Shown: positions 44,473 to 54,074, counted from the first letter of the stretch. The stretch is DNA of 64,000 bases from CAYWFU01 sp964457585 (GCA_964457585.1 CAYWFU010000005.1:19217-83216); one strand, 5' to 3'. Notes: generated from the letters alone by a model not told the origin. Translations and numbers: made by a program.

Positions 44473-44540
44473 TTCGAAGCCCTCTTTTTTTTATTTTGAA
44501 CGCTCATTTGATAAAAATTGAGCGTTGATTTAGCTGTAAT

Positions 44541-46838
44541 TTAATTAATTGGAAAACGAACCGCAACTTCATTGCTATAATTTGAATTCCCCATATCACT
44601 ATATGCTCTTATACGATAATAATAATTTATATCTGCATTTCTACATACATCTGTAAAACTTTTTACATTTACACCTACGATTCCTATTTCTGAATATGTC
44701 CCACTATCACCAATCTTAAGCTCAATTCTGAATCCTTTCTCTGCTTCAGAATTATCTATCCAACTAATTATAGTTGCGATGCATCCATTATTTATATAAG
44801 TACCTGTAAGATTAGATGGAGCTTTGGGAATTACATATGATGTCATTACAATAGATGCTTCATTTGAGTATTCTGATTTCTCTTTAGCATAGCTATTAAA
44901 TGCCCATACTGAATAATAATATATATCCTCTTCTTTTACTTTAGTATCTATATAACTTGTATAATTAGCACCTTTTTTGTCTATATCTTCATATAGCCCG
45001 CTAACACCTTTTTTTCTTCTAATAAAATAATTTGTTTCATCTTCAGAGTTATCTTCCCATGTAAGTTTTATCCAGTTCCCAACTCCCATTAAATTTGCCA
45101 TAAGATTTGTTGGAGCAGCTAATGATAATCCTGAAAATTTTTGTACGCGATCATTCCACTCATCAGCCACATAAATTTTCCCTTTTGCATCAATTGCAAT
45201 TCCCCATGGCCAGTAAAATTCTCCATCTCCTATACCAAAACGCCCCCAACTTGTTATAAATGTAGTATCATTTTTAAAATTCTGGACGCGATTATTTTTT
45301 GTATCCACAATATACACATTATCAGTTGCATCTACTGCTATTCCTCGTGGATAATTGAACTGTCCATTCAATGAACCCAATGTACCCCATTTAAGTACAA
45401 ACTCCCCATCACCTGTAAATTTCTGTATTCGATTATTATTTGTATCTGCTACATACACATATCCTTCTTTATCAACTGCTATTCCAAATGGAAAATAAAA
45501 CTCCCTATCTCCTGAACCTCTTGTCCCCCATTTCAATAAAAATGCTCCATTACTTGTGAATTTCTGCACTCGATTATTTAAAGTATCTGTAACATACACA
45601 TTCCCATCTTTATCCACTGCAACACCATCAGGTTCACTAAACTCACCATTCCCATCTCCTCGACTTCCCCAACGTAAAACATCCTCTCCATCATTTGTAA
45701 ATTTCCATATACGATTATTATAGCTATCTACTACATATACATAATTCCCATCTGGACTTACTGCTATACCTTCAGGATAGAAAAATCTTGCATCTGTTAT
45801 TTCTATTTGTCCAGATTCAGATAATGCTAATAAGCTTTCAATAGAATCCATATTTGAAAAAATATCTTTTAAATATATATCCTGCTTTAAATAAATAGCA
45901 TTATTAATTGAAGCAATATCCATGGGGTATTCTATTCCTAAAAATCCGAATCTACCCCATGCAGTTAAAAAAGTACTATCACTTTTAAACTTCTGAATAC
46001 GATTATTATATCTATCAACAACATAAACATTTTCTGTATTATCTACTGCTATACCACTGGGATATCTAAATTGTCCTTCTTTTCCACCACGTGTGCCCCA
46101 TTTAAGTTCATAAACATAATCTTCCTTAATTTTATTTCGACGAATAGGACGATAGGTGGATAAACGTTTCCATGTATAAAATTCTTTATTACGCCATGCC
46201 CAAAATTTTTCAAAATAAATTGGATCTGACATTTGATCAATAGCATTTATCCCAATTTTTTCTCCAGTAGTTGAATCATAAAAATATTCATAAAACAATA
46301 TTATATGTTTGTTCTTTTTATCAACACTAACAAGAGCATCTCCTGGTAAAAAATTTATATTTTCAGCGCTATTAATATCACCAAGACTGGTTACATAATC
46401 ATCAGTATGAGGATTATAGCTATTGCCAAAATCCCTGCTATTAATAGCATCATGTTCAAAATCTCTTGTTGTATATCTTTTTGGCAGTCTCCATGACATG
46501 CTTACAAAACCAGAACAGTCATTCCCATAATATGTATTGCCTTGTTCAGTAATTCTTATATAATTATAAAATTCTGACCAAGCCTCCTGAGGATTTTGCT
46601 GGCAATATGCTTCTCCTTGATAAATAGTTCCTGGATTAAAAGTGTACCATACAGAACCAGAATTCCAATTTCTAATAGTATTTTTTGGTGTCCATGAAAA
46701 ATCAGTTATTTCACCTGCAATCCTTAATATTGTACGTCTGCTTATTGGATAAAATGAACCTGTTGGGTTCCATGCATAAGAATTTATTGCAGTAATTAGA
46801 AACACTATTATTTTTATTAACATTATTGTTTTTTTCAT
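44541..46838 (-). CDS. Secreted NlpC/P60-like, NHL-propeller and fibronectin III protein
   Basis: 765 residues with a signal peptide (MKKTIMLIKIIVFLITAINSYA). Residues 100-180 look like a papain-like NlpC/P60 or CHAP domain, with Cys108 in GNDCSGFVSMSW and His178 in KNKHIILFYEY. About residues 245-570 hold NHL-type repeats of the form FSEPDGVAVDKDGNVYVTD (about six blades). Two fibronectin III domains follow, to the end. It is exported, perhaps a cell-wall or surface enzyme. It lies inside the ATPase operon and is unrelated to it by function. Confidence 0.8.
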   Translation of the reverse strand: MKKTIMLIKIIVFLITAINSYAWNPTGSFYPISRRTILRIAGEITDFSWTPKNTIRNWNSGSVWYTFNPGTIYQGEAYCQQNPQEAWSEFYNYIRITEQGNTYYGNDCSGFVSMSWRLPKRYTTRDFEHDAINSRDFGNSYNPHTDDYVTSLGDINSAENINFLPGDALVSVDKKNKHIILFYEYFYDSTTGEKIGINAIDQMSDPIYFEKFWAWRNKEFYTWKRLSTYRPIRRNKIKEDYVYELKWGTRGGKEGQFRYPSGIAVDNTENVYVVDRYNNRIQKFKSDSTFLTAWGRFGFLGIEYPMDIASINNAIYLKQDIYLKDIFSNMDSIESLLALSESGQIEITDARFFYPEGIAVSPDGNYVYVVDSYNNRIWKFTNDGEDVLRWGSRGDGNGEFSEPDGVAVDKDGNVYVTDTLNNRVQKFTSNGAFLLKWGTRGSGDREFYFPFGIAVDKEGYVYVADTNNNRIQKFTGDGEFVLKWGTLGSLNGQFNYPRGIAVDATDNVYIVDTKNNRVQNFKNDTTFITSWGRFGIGDGEFYWPWGIAIDAKGKIYVADEWNDRVQKFSGLSLAAPTNLMANLMGVGNWIKLTWEDNSEDETNYFIRRKKGVSGLYEDIDKKGANYTSYIDTKVKEEDIYYYSVWAFNSYAKEKSEYSNEASIVMTSYVIPKAPSNLTGTYINNGCIATIISWIDNSEAEKGFRIELKIGDSGTYSEIGIVGVNVKSFTDVCRNADINYYYRIRAYSDMGNSNYSNEVAVRFPIN

Positions 46839-46860
46839 ACTATATACTCCAGATACAAGT

Positions 46861-47413
46861 CAATTACCACCACCAAAGGTGGTGGCATGAAATACACCTC
46901 TAAAAGAGGTCAAATTTCAACTGCAACGATTCTTCTTCCTTTTCACGTTCTTCTTGATATTTTACATATTTTCTTATTTTTTCTTCATCCAGTCCTATCG
47001 TACTTACACAATATTCTCTACTCCAAAAATGATTACCCCAATATGGTTTCTTTTTCATGTTTGAAAAATTTTGAAATAGTTTTATTGCACTTTTACCTTT
47101 CAATATTCCCATCGCATCCGAAACTGATATTTTCGGAGGTATATTTACTATCATATGTATATGATCTTTCTGCACATTCATCTCTAATATTTCTATATTC
47201 TTCCATTCACATATGCTTCGCAATGTATTCTCTACATATTTTGCTACTTCCCCTTCTAATATCCTAAATCGATATTTTGGACACCACACTATATGATATG
47301 TACATTGATATATTGTATGCGATTGTTTCTTAAAGTTACTCATATTTTTATTTTATCATATTTTTTCCTTATGGCATAGCCTTCTGTCCATTACCACCTG
47401 CTTAGCAGGTGGT
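46861..47413 (-). mobile_element. IS200/IS605-type element
   Basis: A single-strand transposon of about 0.55 kb with one tnpA gene and end hairpins: CCACCACC-AAA-GGTGGTGG at 46867-46885 and ACCACCTGC-TTA-GCAGGTGGT at 47393-47413. Read on the gene strand, both end hairpins are followed by TAAT(G/T)GAC, consistent with matched ends. The exact cleavage sites cannot be fixed without an empty site. No tnpB is present. It lies between the two propeller genes. Confidence 0.85.
46900..47343 (-). CDS. tnpA: IS200-type HUH transposase TnpA
   Basis: 147 residues. It has the HUH motif in KDHIHMIVNIPP and the catalytic tyrosine region REYCVSTIG, with the family start YQCTYHIVWCPKYR. These enzymes cut and join single-stranded DNA at hairpin ends. 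The length is complete and no frameshift is seen, so the element may be active. A role in moving the other hairpin repeats in this window is possible, but nothing in their sequences shows it. Confidence 0.95.
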   Translation of the reverse strand: MSNFKKQSHTIYQCTYHIVWCPKYRFRILEGEVAKYVENTLRSICEWKNIEILEMNVQKDHIHMIVNIPPKISVSDAMGILKGKSAIKLFQNFSNMKKKPYWGNHFWSREYCVSTIGLDEEKIRKYVKYQEEREKEEESLQLKFDLF

Positions 47414-47520
47414 TTTTTATTTTTGAATAAATTGTGATTAAAATATATAATTAAATCATTATATAGAACCGCTTATATAAAAATTTACAATTAACCAAAA
47501 GACTCATTTTCTCATATTAA

Positions 47521-48825
47521 TTATTCTGTTGGAACAATTTCCAATATTAGTTTATCTTCTTCTGGAAAAAACCAGTAAATAGTCCCATCTTTACCAAGGT
47601 AAAAATTTTCTAAAGTTCTAAAGTAAGATTCATATTCTGGTTGTAGAATAGTAGCTATATAATTACCATCTGCATTATATTTATGCACTTCTATTATATA
47701 TTTTTTATTTTCCCTATGTTCTGTTTTAAAATAAAAATTCCCTTTTATATCCTCTCCTAAAAAATCTATATATACACCTTTTTTTTTGGGAGTTGCAATA
47801 CGTTTATATATTTGTCCATCTTTTTCGATAATTTCTAAATCTAATCCTCCTGTTTCTTGTAATTTAATATATTTATACCTCCTACCACTTAAAGTTAATT
47901 CTTCTTTTGGGAATGGATTTTTCCGTTCTTCATAAGTTGGAGAATTAAGTATTCCATTTTCAGTTTTACCAATTAGAAAATATCCACATTTTTTTGCTAA
48001 ATCACATGCTTTAGTATAAATTTTATTATTATGAAGTAATAAATAATGTGGATAAGCATCCCAACGATAGCAAGTAGAACAGTTATTCCAATCTACATCT
48101 ATTGATTTAATAATATTCCCTTTTTTGTCATATTGATAGAGTTTATCTATATGAGTTGGTTGAGGATCATAAGTATAAATAAATCCTGCACTATCTACAA
48201 CAAAATCATTTCCTCTTTTTATATTAATACTGGATACATATTCACCTTTAGGAGAAAATATCTGAAATCTTTTGTTTACACCATCATCAATATATATATA
48301 TCCATTATCATCAATAGTAAATGACCCGGGGCCCCCACCCAATGCTCCATCACCAGAAGAATAAGCAACTCCAACATTCTCTTTCTCTTTCCCATAAGCA
48401 ATCTCTTTTGTAATTTTTTTAGATTTTAATCTTTCTTGTGTCCTGCTTAATGCACTGACTTCTTTTAATATATATTTCTCTTTATTTGTTGAATCCCATG
48501 AAAACACAAATACGTAATTCTCACCTAATATTGTTTTAATTGCTTTATCTATTTCAAAATTTTCAAATCGTATTGTTACTTTTTTCCCAACAAGTCCTTC
48601 AGTAATTGATATTTTTACTCTGCTTTTCTTTTCAATCTCTTTTAATATTTCTGAAATTTCTGCATTTTTTAAATCAACATTTACAAAATTATTTTCTATT
48701 TCAATTTTGAAAATTTTATCTGCTGGTTTTTCCTGTGCTGAAATATTAAATAAACTTAAAATGGATAATAAAAGAAAAGTAATAATATATAATACTTTTA
48801 TTTTACAGAAATTATTTTTTTTCAT
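47521..48825 (-). CDS. Secreted protein with STN-like domain and beta-propeller
   Basis: 434 residues. After a signal peptide (LYIITFLLLSILSLFNISAQ), residues 32-110 form an STN-type domain (VDLKNAEISEILKEIEKKSRVKI, VTIRFENFEIDKAIKTIL) as found at the N-termini of secretins and TonB receptors. Residues 150-434 look like a six-bladed NHL-like propeller (GSFTIDDNGYIYIDDGVNKRFQIF, in part). There is no secretin or barrel domain. It and the other propeller gene flank the IS200 element within the ATPase operon. Function unknown. Confidence 0.7.
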   Translation of the reverse strand: MKKNNFCKIKVLYIITFLLLSILSLFNISAQEKPADKIFKIEIENNFVNVDLKNAEISEILKEIEKKSRVKISITEGLVGKKVTIRFENFEIDKAIKTILGENYVFVFSWDSTNKEKYILKEVSALSRTQERLKSKKITKEIAYGKEKENVGVAYSSGDGALGGGPGSFTIDDNGYIYIDDGVNKRFQIFSPKGEYVSSINIKRGNDFVVDSAGFIYTYDPQPTHIDKLYQYDKKGNIIKSIDVDWNNCSTCYRWDAYPHYLLLHNNKIYTKACDLAKKCGYFLIGKTENGILNSPTYEERKNPFPKEELTLSGRRYKYIKLQETGGLDLEIIEKDGQIYKRIATPKKKGVYIDFLGEDIKGNFYFKTEHRENKKYIIEVHKYNADGNYIATILQPEYESYFRTLENFYLGKDGTIYWFFPEEDKLILEIVPTE

Positions 48826-48850
48826 TTTTATAATTCCGCATATAACTAAA

Positions 48851-49046
48851 GTTAGGCTGCCTTCGGCAGCAGCTTAAGTTACAAAGTGAAAGAGTTTTTT
48901 GGTTTTCTTTTAAACTTTGTGCCTTTGCTACTTTGTACCTTTGTTACTAATTAGTTTTTCAATTTCCTATACTTTAAATTAAGCTCGATAAATCGAGCAA
49001 CTACAAATAATTGATATGCTTTAGAAACGCAAAATTTTGCGTCTCT
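48851..49046. repeat. Cluster of four short palindromic repeats
   Basis: This gap between the STN-propeller gene and atpF has no gene. It holds GCTGCC-TTC-GGCAGC (48857-48871), an imperfect inverted repeat of TTACAAAG/CTTTGT units (about 48877-48949), a GCTCGAT hairpin with AACTACAA (48983-49006), and GACGCAAAATTTTGCGTC-type palindrome followed by TCTACAA (about 49024-49050). Several unrelated repeat types sit side by side. Confidence 0.75.
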
Positions 49047-49051
49047 ACAAA

Positions 49052-49390
49052 TTATTTTTTCCCTAAAGTTATATCAAACCCAATTGCCTTGCGAATTAAC
49101 CTTGCCAGATAACCGCGCCGAGCATCTCCAGTAGTTTCTGCTAATGTTTCTTTTACAGGCAGTGCTACAACAATTGGACGATAAACACTGTCTATTTTTT
49201 CCTGTGTTCGCTGGTCAATAGATGCAATAAAGCTTTCATTTAAACCAATAATCCCAATAGTGTCATCATTCAATAAAGATACAAGTATTTTTTTTGCTTC
49301 TTCTCCATTTTTAGCTTCAAATCCTTCTATCCCGGCAAGTCTAAAACCATATACTGTATCTTTATCAGAAATAACAACTACTTTATACAA
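49052..49390 (-). CDS. atpF: A/V-type ATPase subunit F
   Basis: 112 residues. KVVVISDKDTVYGFRLAGIEGF is the hallmark start of subunit F (NtpG), a small Rossmann-like rotor protein that binds subunit D. The remaining part (GIIGLNESFI, YRPIVVALP) fits the family. It ends the H-I-K-E-C-F half of the operon, with an inverted repeat on either side separating it from C and from the inserted genes. Confidence 0.93.
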   Translation of the reverse strand: MYKVVVISDKDTVYGFRLAGIEGFEAKNGEEAKKILVSLLNDDTIGIIGLNESFIASIDQRTQEKIDSVYRPIVVALPVKETLAETTGDARRGYLARLIRKAIGFDITLGKK

Positions 49391-49410
49391 TTTACTCTCC
49401 TTAGGTATAA

Positions 49411-49506
49411 GTGTCAGAGAGTCAGAGTGTCAAGGAGTCAGAGCAAAAGAATTTTGAGATTTTATTCTGACACTCTGACACTCTGACACTTTGACTCTCT
49501 GACACT
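49411..49506. repeat. Inverted repeat of GTGTCAGA units
   Basis: Tandem GTGTCAGAGAGTCAGA units (49411-49443) face complementary TCTGACACTCTGACAC units (49467-49506) across a 23-base AT-rich loop. It lies between subunits F and C of the ATPase operon, has no open frame, and would form a strong hairpin in the mRNA. Confidence 0.85.
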
Positions 49507-49529
49507 ATCATACCATCTCCTTAAATCAC

Positions 49530-51131
49530 TTATAACAATACCAATTCTTCTCTGATTTTTCGATCAGGCATACCTATGGCTTTACACCTTACTACAATTC
49601 TTAAATTTACAATTTCATTATATTTTTTTAGAATATATCCGATTGGGATACCAATACACAATTGATCTATTCTATATGTATTAACGCCTTTAAGGGCAAT
49701 CAATTCTTCTAGTTTTCTTTCCAATACAGAAAGAGTATTATATTCCAGATATCTATCCAGAACACTTTTCAATATTGGTCCAAAGGATGTATTTTCAAGA
49801 TCCTTTACAACTTTTTCCACATCCAGATTTAAACACATATTAATAAAATTTTCTTCTTCTATCTCTTTACCGCCAGGGATATAAAAATCTTTAATTCTAA
49901 GCCTTCTAATTTCTGCTTCAATTTTCGTTTTTTCTTCTTCAGCGGTTATTTCTGCATTTTTTTTAGCACTAAAAATACTTCGCTTAATTTTTTCATATGA
50001 TTGCTTAATTTCTTCCATTAAATTTTTGAGATTATCTTCTTTTTGAACTTTTTTCTTTACACCTGGTTTTTCAATAAGATATGAATTTAAATAAAGCCAA
50101 ATCTTTTTAAAACTATTTTTTTCATCACTTATTCTTTCTAATAATTTTTCTCTTGATTTTTTATATTCTTCAAATTTTCTTCCAAGTATTATTTCATTAT
50201 TTTTCCATAATCTTTTTAATAATATTCTTTTTGTTATTTTATTATTGATAGGTAAAAATCTATTTTCTATTTTATCTTTTGAATTTGTCTGCTCCTCACC
50301 TTCATATGGTAAAGTCACTTTATCCCACCATGCTTTTATTTTTTCTTTCAGAGTAAAAGCTTTTTCTTTTTTCAGTCTCTCTTTTTCTTCCAGTTCTTTT
50401 TCAACTCTCTTTTTTCTTACTAATTCACCAAGACTGATTTTTTGCAGACGAATTATTGTTGTAACATTAGTTGCATCTATTTCAAAAGCAAATAGTTCCC
50501 TGACTATTTTACTGTTTAAATCAAAACCTTTGATTTTTTTAAATGCATTGGTATAATATTCTTTTTCTAGAGCTAGTTCAAGTATTGATAAATCATTTTC
50601 TTCCATATATTCAGGATATTTCTCATTTAAAATACGCGCATAGGGAGAACCCCAGGTAGCTAAAACATTTATAACACCTTTTATATTTCTTTCATTGGTT
50701 AGCTGGGTTAAAGAGGGAATATCCAATTCCCCTGCAGGAATAAGGCTCTCAAGGATTTGCTCGGAAGGGACATTAATTTGAATACCGCGTAAAATTGTAA
50801 TTATATTGTGTAAATCCCATCTTCCGAGTACAATAAGTATTAAATCCCGAGGCTCACCTCCTGTAAAATTTAGAATTTTATTAAAGGTGCGAGATAAATT
50901 TCTCTTGAGAGCCTCATCAATACCTTCTACTCCAGAGTGAGAGATAGCGCACTCCTGGATTTCTGCTTTATAAGGAGTTTTTTCAAGTAAACTCATTATG
51001 CTTGAAAAATCACTTGCTTTCAGTAAATCTTCATAGTATTCACGTCTAAGAAGCACGCTTTGCATAGCCCTTACTCGTGCATTAATATATCCATAATTTT
51101 CCTGTAGTATTTGCTCTTGTATCTCAAGCAC
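49530..51131 (-). CDS. atpC: A/V-type ATPase subunit C with a large charged insertion
   Basis: 533 residues, far above the usual 330-360 of the AC39/C subunit. Residues 1-235 (YGYINARVRAMQSVLL, FEIDATNVTTIIRLQK) and 412-533 (IKDFYIPGG..., YILKKYNEIVNLRIVVRCKAIG) match subunit C, which couples the central stalk to the membrane ring. Between them about 175 residues rich in Lys and Glu (about 237-411) are inserted, predicted helical or coiled coil. The gene start overlaps subunit E by 8 bases. The insertion may contact a peripheral stalk or an extra partner (inference). Confidence 0.9.
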   Translation of the reverse strand: MLEIQEQILQENYGYINARVRAMQSVLLRREYYEDLLKASDFSSIMSLLEKTPYKAEIQECAISHSGVEGIDEALKRNLSRTFNKILNFTGGEPRDLILIVLGRWDLHNIITILRGIQINVPSEQILESLIPAGELDIPSLTQLTNERNIKGVINVLATWGSPYARILNEKYPEYMEENDLSILELALEKEYYTNAFKKIKGFDLNSKIVRELFAFEIDATNVTTIIRLQKISLGELVRKKRVEKELEEKERLKKEKAFTLKEKIKAWWDKVTLPYEGEEQTNSKDKIENRFLPINNKITKRILLKRLWKNNEIILGRKFEEYKKSREKLLERISDEKNSFKKIWLYLNSYLIEKPGVKKKVQKEDNLKNLMEEIKQSYEKIKRSIFSAKKNAEITAEEEKTKIEAEIRRLRIKDFYIPGGKEIEEENFINMCLNLDVEKVVKDLENTSFGPILKSVLDRYLEYNTLSVLERKLEELIALKGVNTYRIDQLCIGIPIGYILKKYNEIVNLRIVVRCKAIGMPDRKIREELVLL

Positions 51132-51711
51132 TAAAAAGCACCTCTGTAAGTTGAGCTTTTAATACTTTCTGAGCTTTGTCAAGCCTTGACTCAAAAGTAT
51201 TATGAACAGTAATTCTTTTACCGTCCACATGCAAAGTTATACCACCCATACAATTAATTTCTACTTTAACTTCATGATTTAAATTTAGTTCATTTAAAAT
51301 GCTTTTTACTAAATTTTCATCTTTTTTATCCACTCCAATAACAATTTTATTGCCACGTACTTCATTTAGAGACTCCATTAATAAATTTTTAATAATTTTT
51401 TTATATGTTTCATTATTATCTCTAGATTTTTTTAGATGATTTTCAACTTCACTATAAACACGTGAAGCATATTCTTCTTTTGCTTTAATTATTTTACGCT
51501 TTCGTTCAAGTTCAATTTCAACTTGAATTCTAGCGCGTTCACTGCGTAAAACCAGATTCATTTTATCAATATGATTCTGAACAACTTTTTTGCTTTCTTC
51601 TTCAGCTTCGCCAATAACTCTAGTTGCTTCATTTTTAGCTTTATCAATAAGTTCGGCACTCTGTCGTTCAGATTCTTCATCTAGAGTCTCAAAAATTTTT
51701 TCCAATGACAT
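51124..51711 (-). CDS. atpE: A/V-type ATPase subunit E
   Basis: 195 residues. The N-terminal half is a long charged helix (AELIDKAKNEATRVIGEAEEESKKVVQ) that pairs with subunit H as the peripheral stalk. The C-terminal globular half (GNKIVIGVDKKDENLVKSIL, GGITLHVDGKRITVHNTFESRL) binds the head. Length and layout are typical. It overlaps subunit C by 8 bases and follows subunit K. Confidence 0.93.
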   Translation of the reverse strand: MSLEKIFETLDEESERQSAELIDKAKNEATRVIGEAEEESKKVVQNHIDKMNLVLRSERARIQVEIELERKRKIIKAKEEYASRVYSEVENHLKKSRDNNETYKKIIKNLLMESLNEVRGNKIVIGVDKKDENLVKSILNELNLNHEVKVEINCMGGITLHVDGKRITVHNTFESRLDKAQKVLKAQLTEVLFSA

Positions 51712-51787
51712 AATTCTATTCTCCCAAGATTTAATGAATAAAAAAAATTTACTTATAAGTTTACAAATAAAATTGCATTAAAAAAAA

Positions 51788-52060
51788 CTATTTTACAAAG
51801 AATAAAATCATTGCTCCAACAACAAATCCTAAAACAACCATTGTTTCAGGAATAGCAACAAGAATAAATACGGTACCAGCAACTTCTGGTTTTTCTGCCA
51901 TTGCACCGCATCCAGCCTGTCCTATTTTAGCCTGAGTATAACCTGTCATAAAAGCTGTGAAACCAATTGATAATACTGCACCTGCTACAACTGCTGCAGA
52001 TTGCCATACTTTATCCATACCTGTTAAAACTACTTCTGCTGCTTTTGCTTCATCTGCCAT
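51788..52060 (-). CDS. atpK: A/V-type ATPase proteolipid subunit K (c ring)
   Basis: 90 residues from ATG 52060, preferred because GGGGGTGAA stands ahead and the longer frame overlaps subunit I. Two transmembrane helices form one hairpin: about 20-44 and 62-88. AGCGAMAEKPE is the conserved polar loop, and the ion-binding glutamate is in AIPETMVV. It is the 8-kDa single-hairpin form, not the fused 16-kDa form. Whether the ring carries protons or sodium cannot be decided by eye. Confidence 0.93.
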   Translation of the reverse strand: MADEAKAAEVVLTGMDKVWQSAAVVAGAVLSIGFTAFMTGYTQAKIGQAGCGAMAEKPEVAGTVFILVAIPETMVVLGFVVGAMILFFVK

Positions 52061-52061
52061 T

Positions 52062-54017
52062 TTATTCACCCCCAGTCTTCTTAAATGGTTTATATTCACT
52101 CTCTGCTGGTTCAAAAAATTTAGTAAAACATTCAACAAGATGTAAACGCAAAGTGTGTATTGATGGACTAAATGCACTAACTACAATATTTATAGCATGA
52201 AGGAAGGCCGCCAGAAAAAAACCTATCATCATCATTGCTGTACCGCCCATTCCCCCAATTTCAGCTCCGAGTTTATTTGCAACAACTCCAAGAATAACTC
52301 CAGCCAGACCAATTGCCATAATACGTGCATAAGAAAATGTATTGCTCAACATACCAAAAATTTCTATAACTCCTTTTATTCCTCCGCCCATAGCTGTCAT
52401 TATAACTCCAATAAATAAAACTATTCCTCCCAGCATTTTAAAGAAACCAATCCATATGCCAAGTACCATTAAAAAAGGACCTACCACTAGAACACCCAGC
52501 ATTCCTGCTTTTTCCATAACATGTTTATTTTGATGTTCTCTTAACCCATTTATCACTCCGAATCCCAAACCAAATCCAATATGTATCATTCCCATTACAA
52601 CAGACATAACAAGCAAAGGCATTACTAACTCCATTCTATTAAAAAATGGCGGTAATGGTAAATGGTAATGATGGAATATCTTTTCTAATAGATCACCAAA
52701 AAATTCAAAAAACAAAACTCCCCAGATTATTGCACCAATAGCTGCAAGCTTTAAAACACCGGCAAAAACACCAAAAATATCATCACCCTTAGAAGCTTTT
52801 TTAAATGCTTTTGCTATTAACAAAATCACCAGCCCATACCCGATATCCCCTACCATCATACCAAATATAATAGGAAAAAATATTGCCATAAATGGTGTAG
52901 GGTCTACTCCGCCGTATTTAGGTAACTTAACAAAGCTATAAAAAAATTCAAAAGGTTTTGCCCATGGAGGATTAGAAAGCGCAACAGGTGCTTTTTCCAT
53001 TTCATGGTGTGATACTTCTAATTGTATTAAAGCTATTTTTCCAAAAAATTCAGCAAGAAGAGCTTTTTTGCTTCGGTCTATCTCTTTTTCTGGCATCCAA
53101 CCGGTAATAACAAAAGTATACCCAGTTGTCCCAAACTGAGGAATCATATTAATCTCTTCAGTTCTATCTTTAAGAATATCACGCACAGCAAATATCCGAT
53201 GATGCCAATTGGATGAAAGCGCTTCTAATTCTTCTAATACTTTTGCAAGCTCCTGCGGCATTGTTTTTTTATTTTCACGGATTGTATCTAAAGCATTATC
53301 AAAAGGTTTAGATGCTAATTCATTTGGCAATTTTATCTCATTAACATTTTCTAATGAAAGAAAATCATGAACTGTTCTTGCATAATTTTTATTATATATA
53401 ATTATAACTGCAATATTATTTTCATCTACTTCTGCAGAAACTAAATCACATTGGTCTTTACATAAACGTTTCAACTCTTCTTTTAGTTCATCTATACCTG
53501 CTTTGTTCTGTTTATCAACCAGAAGAGCCATTGATTCAAAACCTTCAAGAGTGCAAATTTGTTTTGCCAGAGGTTGTATTTTTTCTAGAATAGGCTCATA
53601 TTTCGCATACAGAGAAAGTTGTGCTTCTAAAGCATTTTTCTTCTCATACAATTCAGCGGCTTTTGTTTCTAACCCGCCGACAATTTGATCGACTTCAGAT
53701 AATAATTCATCAAGAGTTTTACTCCAGACTTCTTTATAAATACCTTCTTTTTTTTCTTTACTTATTTCAGGAGCCTTACCTCTTAAAGTCGAAATAATAC
53801 CATTAATTTTAAATAAGGCATTTTCAAGATTCTTTTTTCTGTCCATTTGAGAAACATCAATTTCCATTGGTTTAACAATTGATTCTTCTCCATGTTCAAT
53901 AACTTCACGAGTAATATTTTCTACGTGCAAAACACCTAAATTATGCAGGTAACTGATAGCATCAAGGAAAAGACTTTTAGGTCCAACTATTTGTACTTTT
54001 GCCATTATAATATGCAT
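52062..54017 (-). CDS. atpI: A/V-type ATPase membrane subunit I (a subunit)
   Basis: 651 residues, starting at ATG 54017 with GGAGGGGGACC ahead. The N-terminal cytoplasmic part (about 1-330) has two long coiled coils. The C-terminal part holds about seven transmembrane helices, with the signature GMMVGDIGYG and the ion-channel helix NTFSYARIMAIGLAGVILG, whose arginine faces the c ring. The product ends two bases before subunit K begins. Length and topology are standard. Confidence 0.95.
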   Translation of the reverse strand: MHIIMAKVQIVGPKSLFLDAISYLHNLGVLHVENITREVIEHGEESIVKPMEIDVSQMDRKKNLENALFKINGIISTLRGKAPEISKEKKEGIYKEVWSKTLDELLSEVDQIVGGLETKAAELYEKKNALEAQLSLYAKYEPILEKIQPLAKQICTLEGFESMALLVDKQNKAGIDELKEELKRLCKDQCDLVSAEVDENNIAVIIIYNKNYARTVHDFLSLENVNEIKLPNELASKPFDNALDTIRENKKTMPQELAKVLEELEALSSNWHHRIFAVRDILKDRTEEINMIPQFGTTGYTFVITGWMPEKEIDRSKKALLAEFFGKIALIQLEVSHHEMEKAPVALSNPPWAKPFEFFYSFVKLPKYGGVDPTPFMAIFFPIIFGMMVGDIGYGLVILLIAKAFKKASKGDDIFGVFAGVLKLAAIGAIIWGVLFFEFFGDLLEKIFHHYHLPLPPFFNRMELVMPLLVMSVVMGMIHIGFGLGFGVINGLREHQNKHVMEKAGMLGVLVVGPFLMVLGIWIGFFKMLGGIVLFIGVIMTAMGGGIKGVIEIFGMLSNTFSYARIMAIGLAGVILGVVANKLGAEIGGMGGTAMMMIGFFLAAFLHAINIVVSAFSPSIHTLRLHLVECFTKFFEPAESEYKPFKKTGGE

Positions 54018-54074
54018 ACTGGTCCCCCTCCATTATTGCCCATAAAATCTTTTAATTAATTCGGATTACATTTT

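Noticed and set aside
45585..45600. ATCTGTAAC within the propeller gene at about 45586
   Set aside because: A lone unit inside a coding region without a second repeat or -10 box.
51957..52200. Open frames opposite the proteolipid and subunit I genes
   Set aside because: They mirror real genes in another frame and have no ribosome site or family signature.
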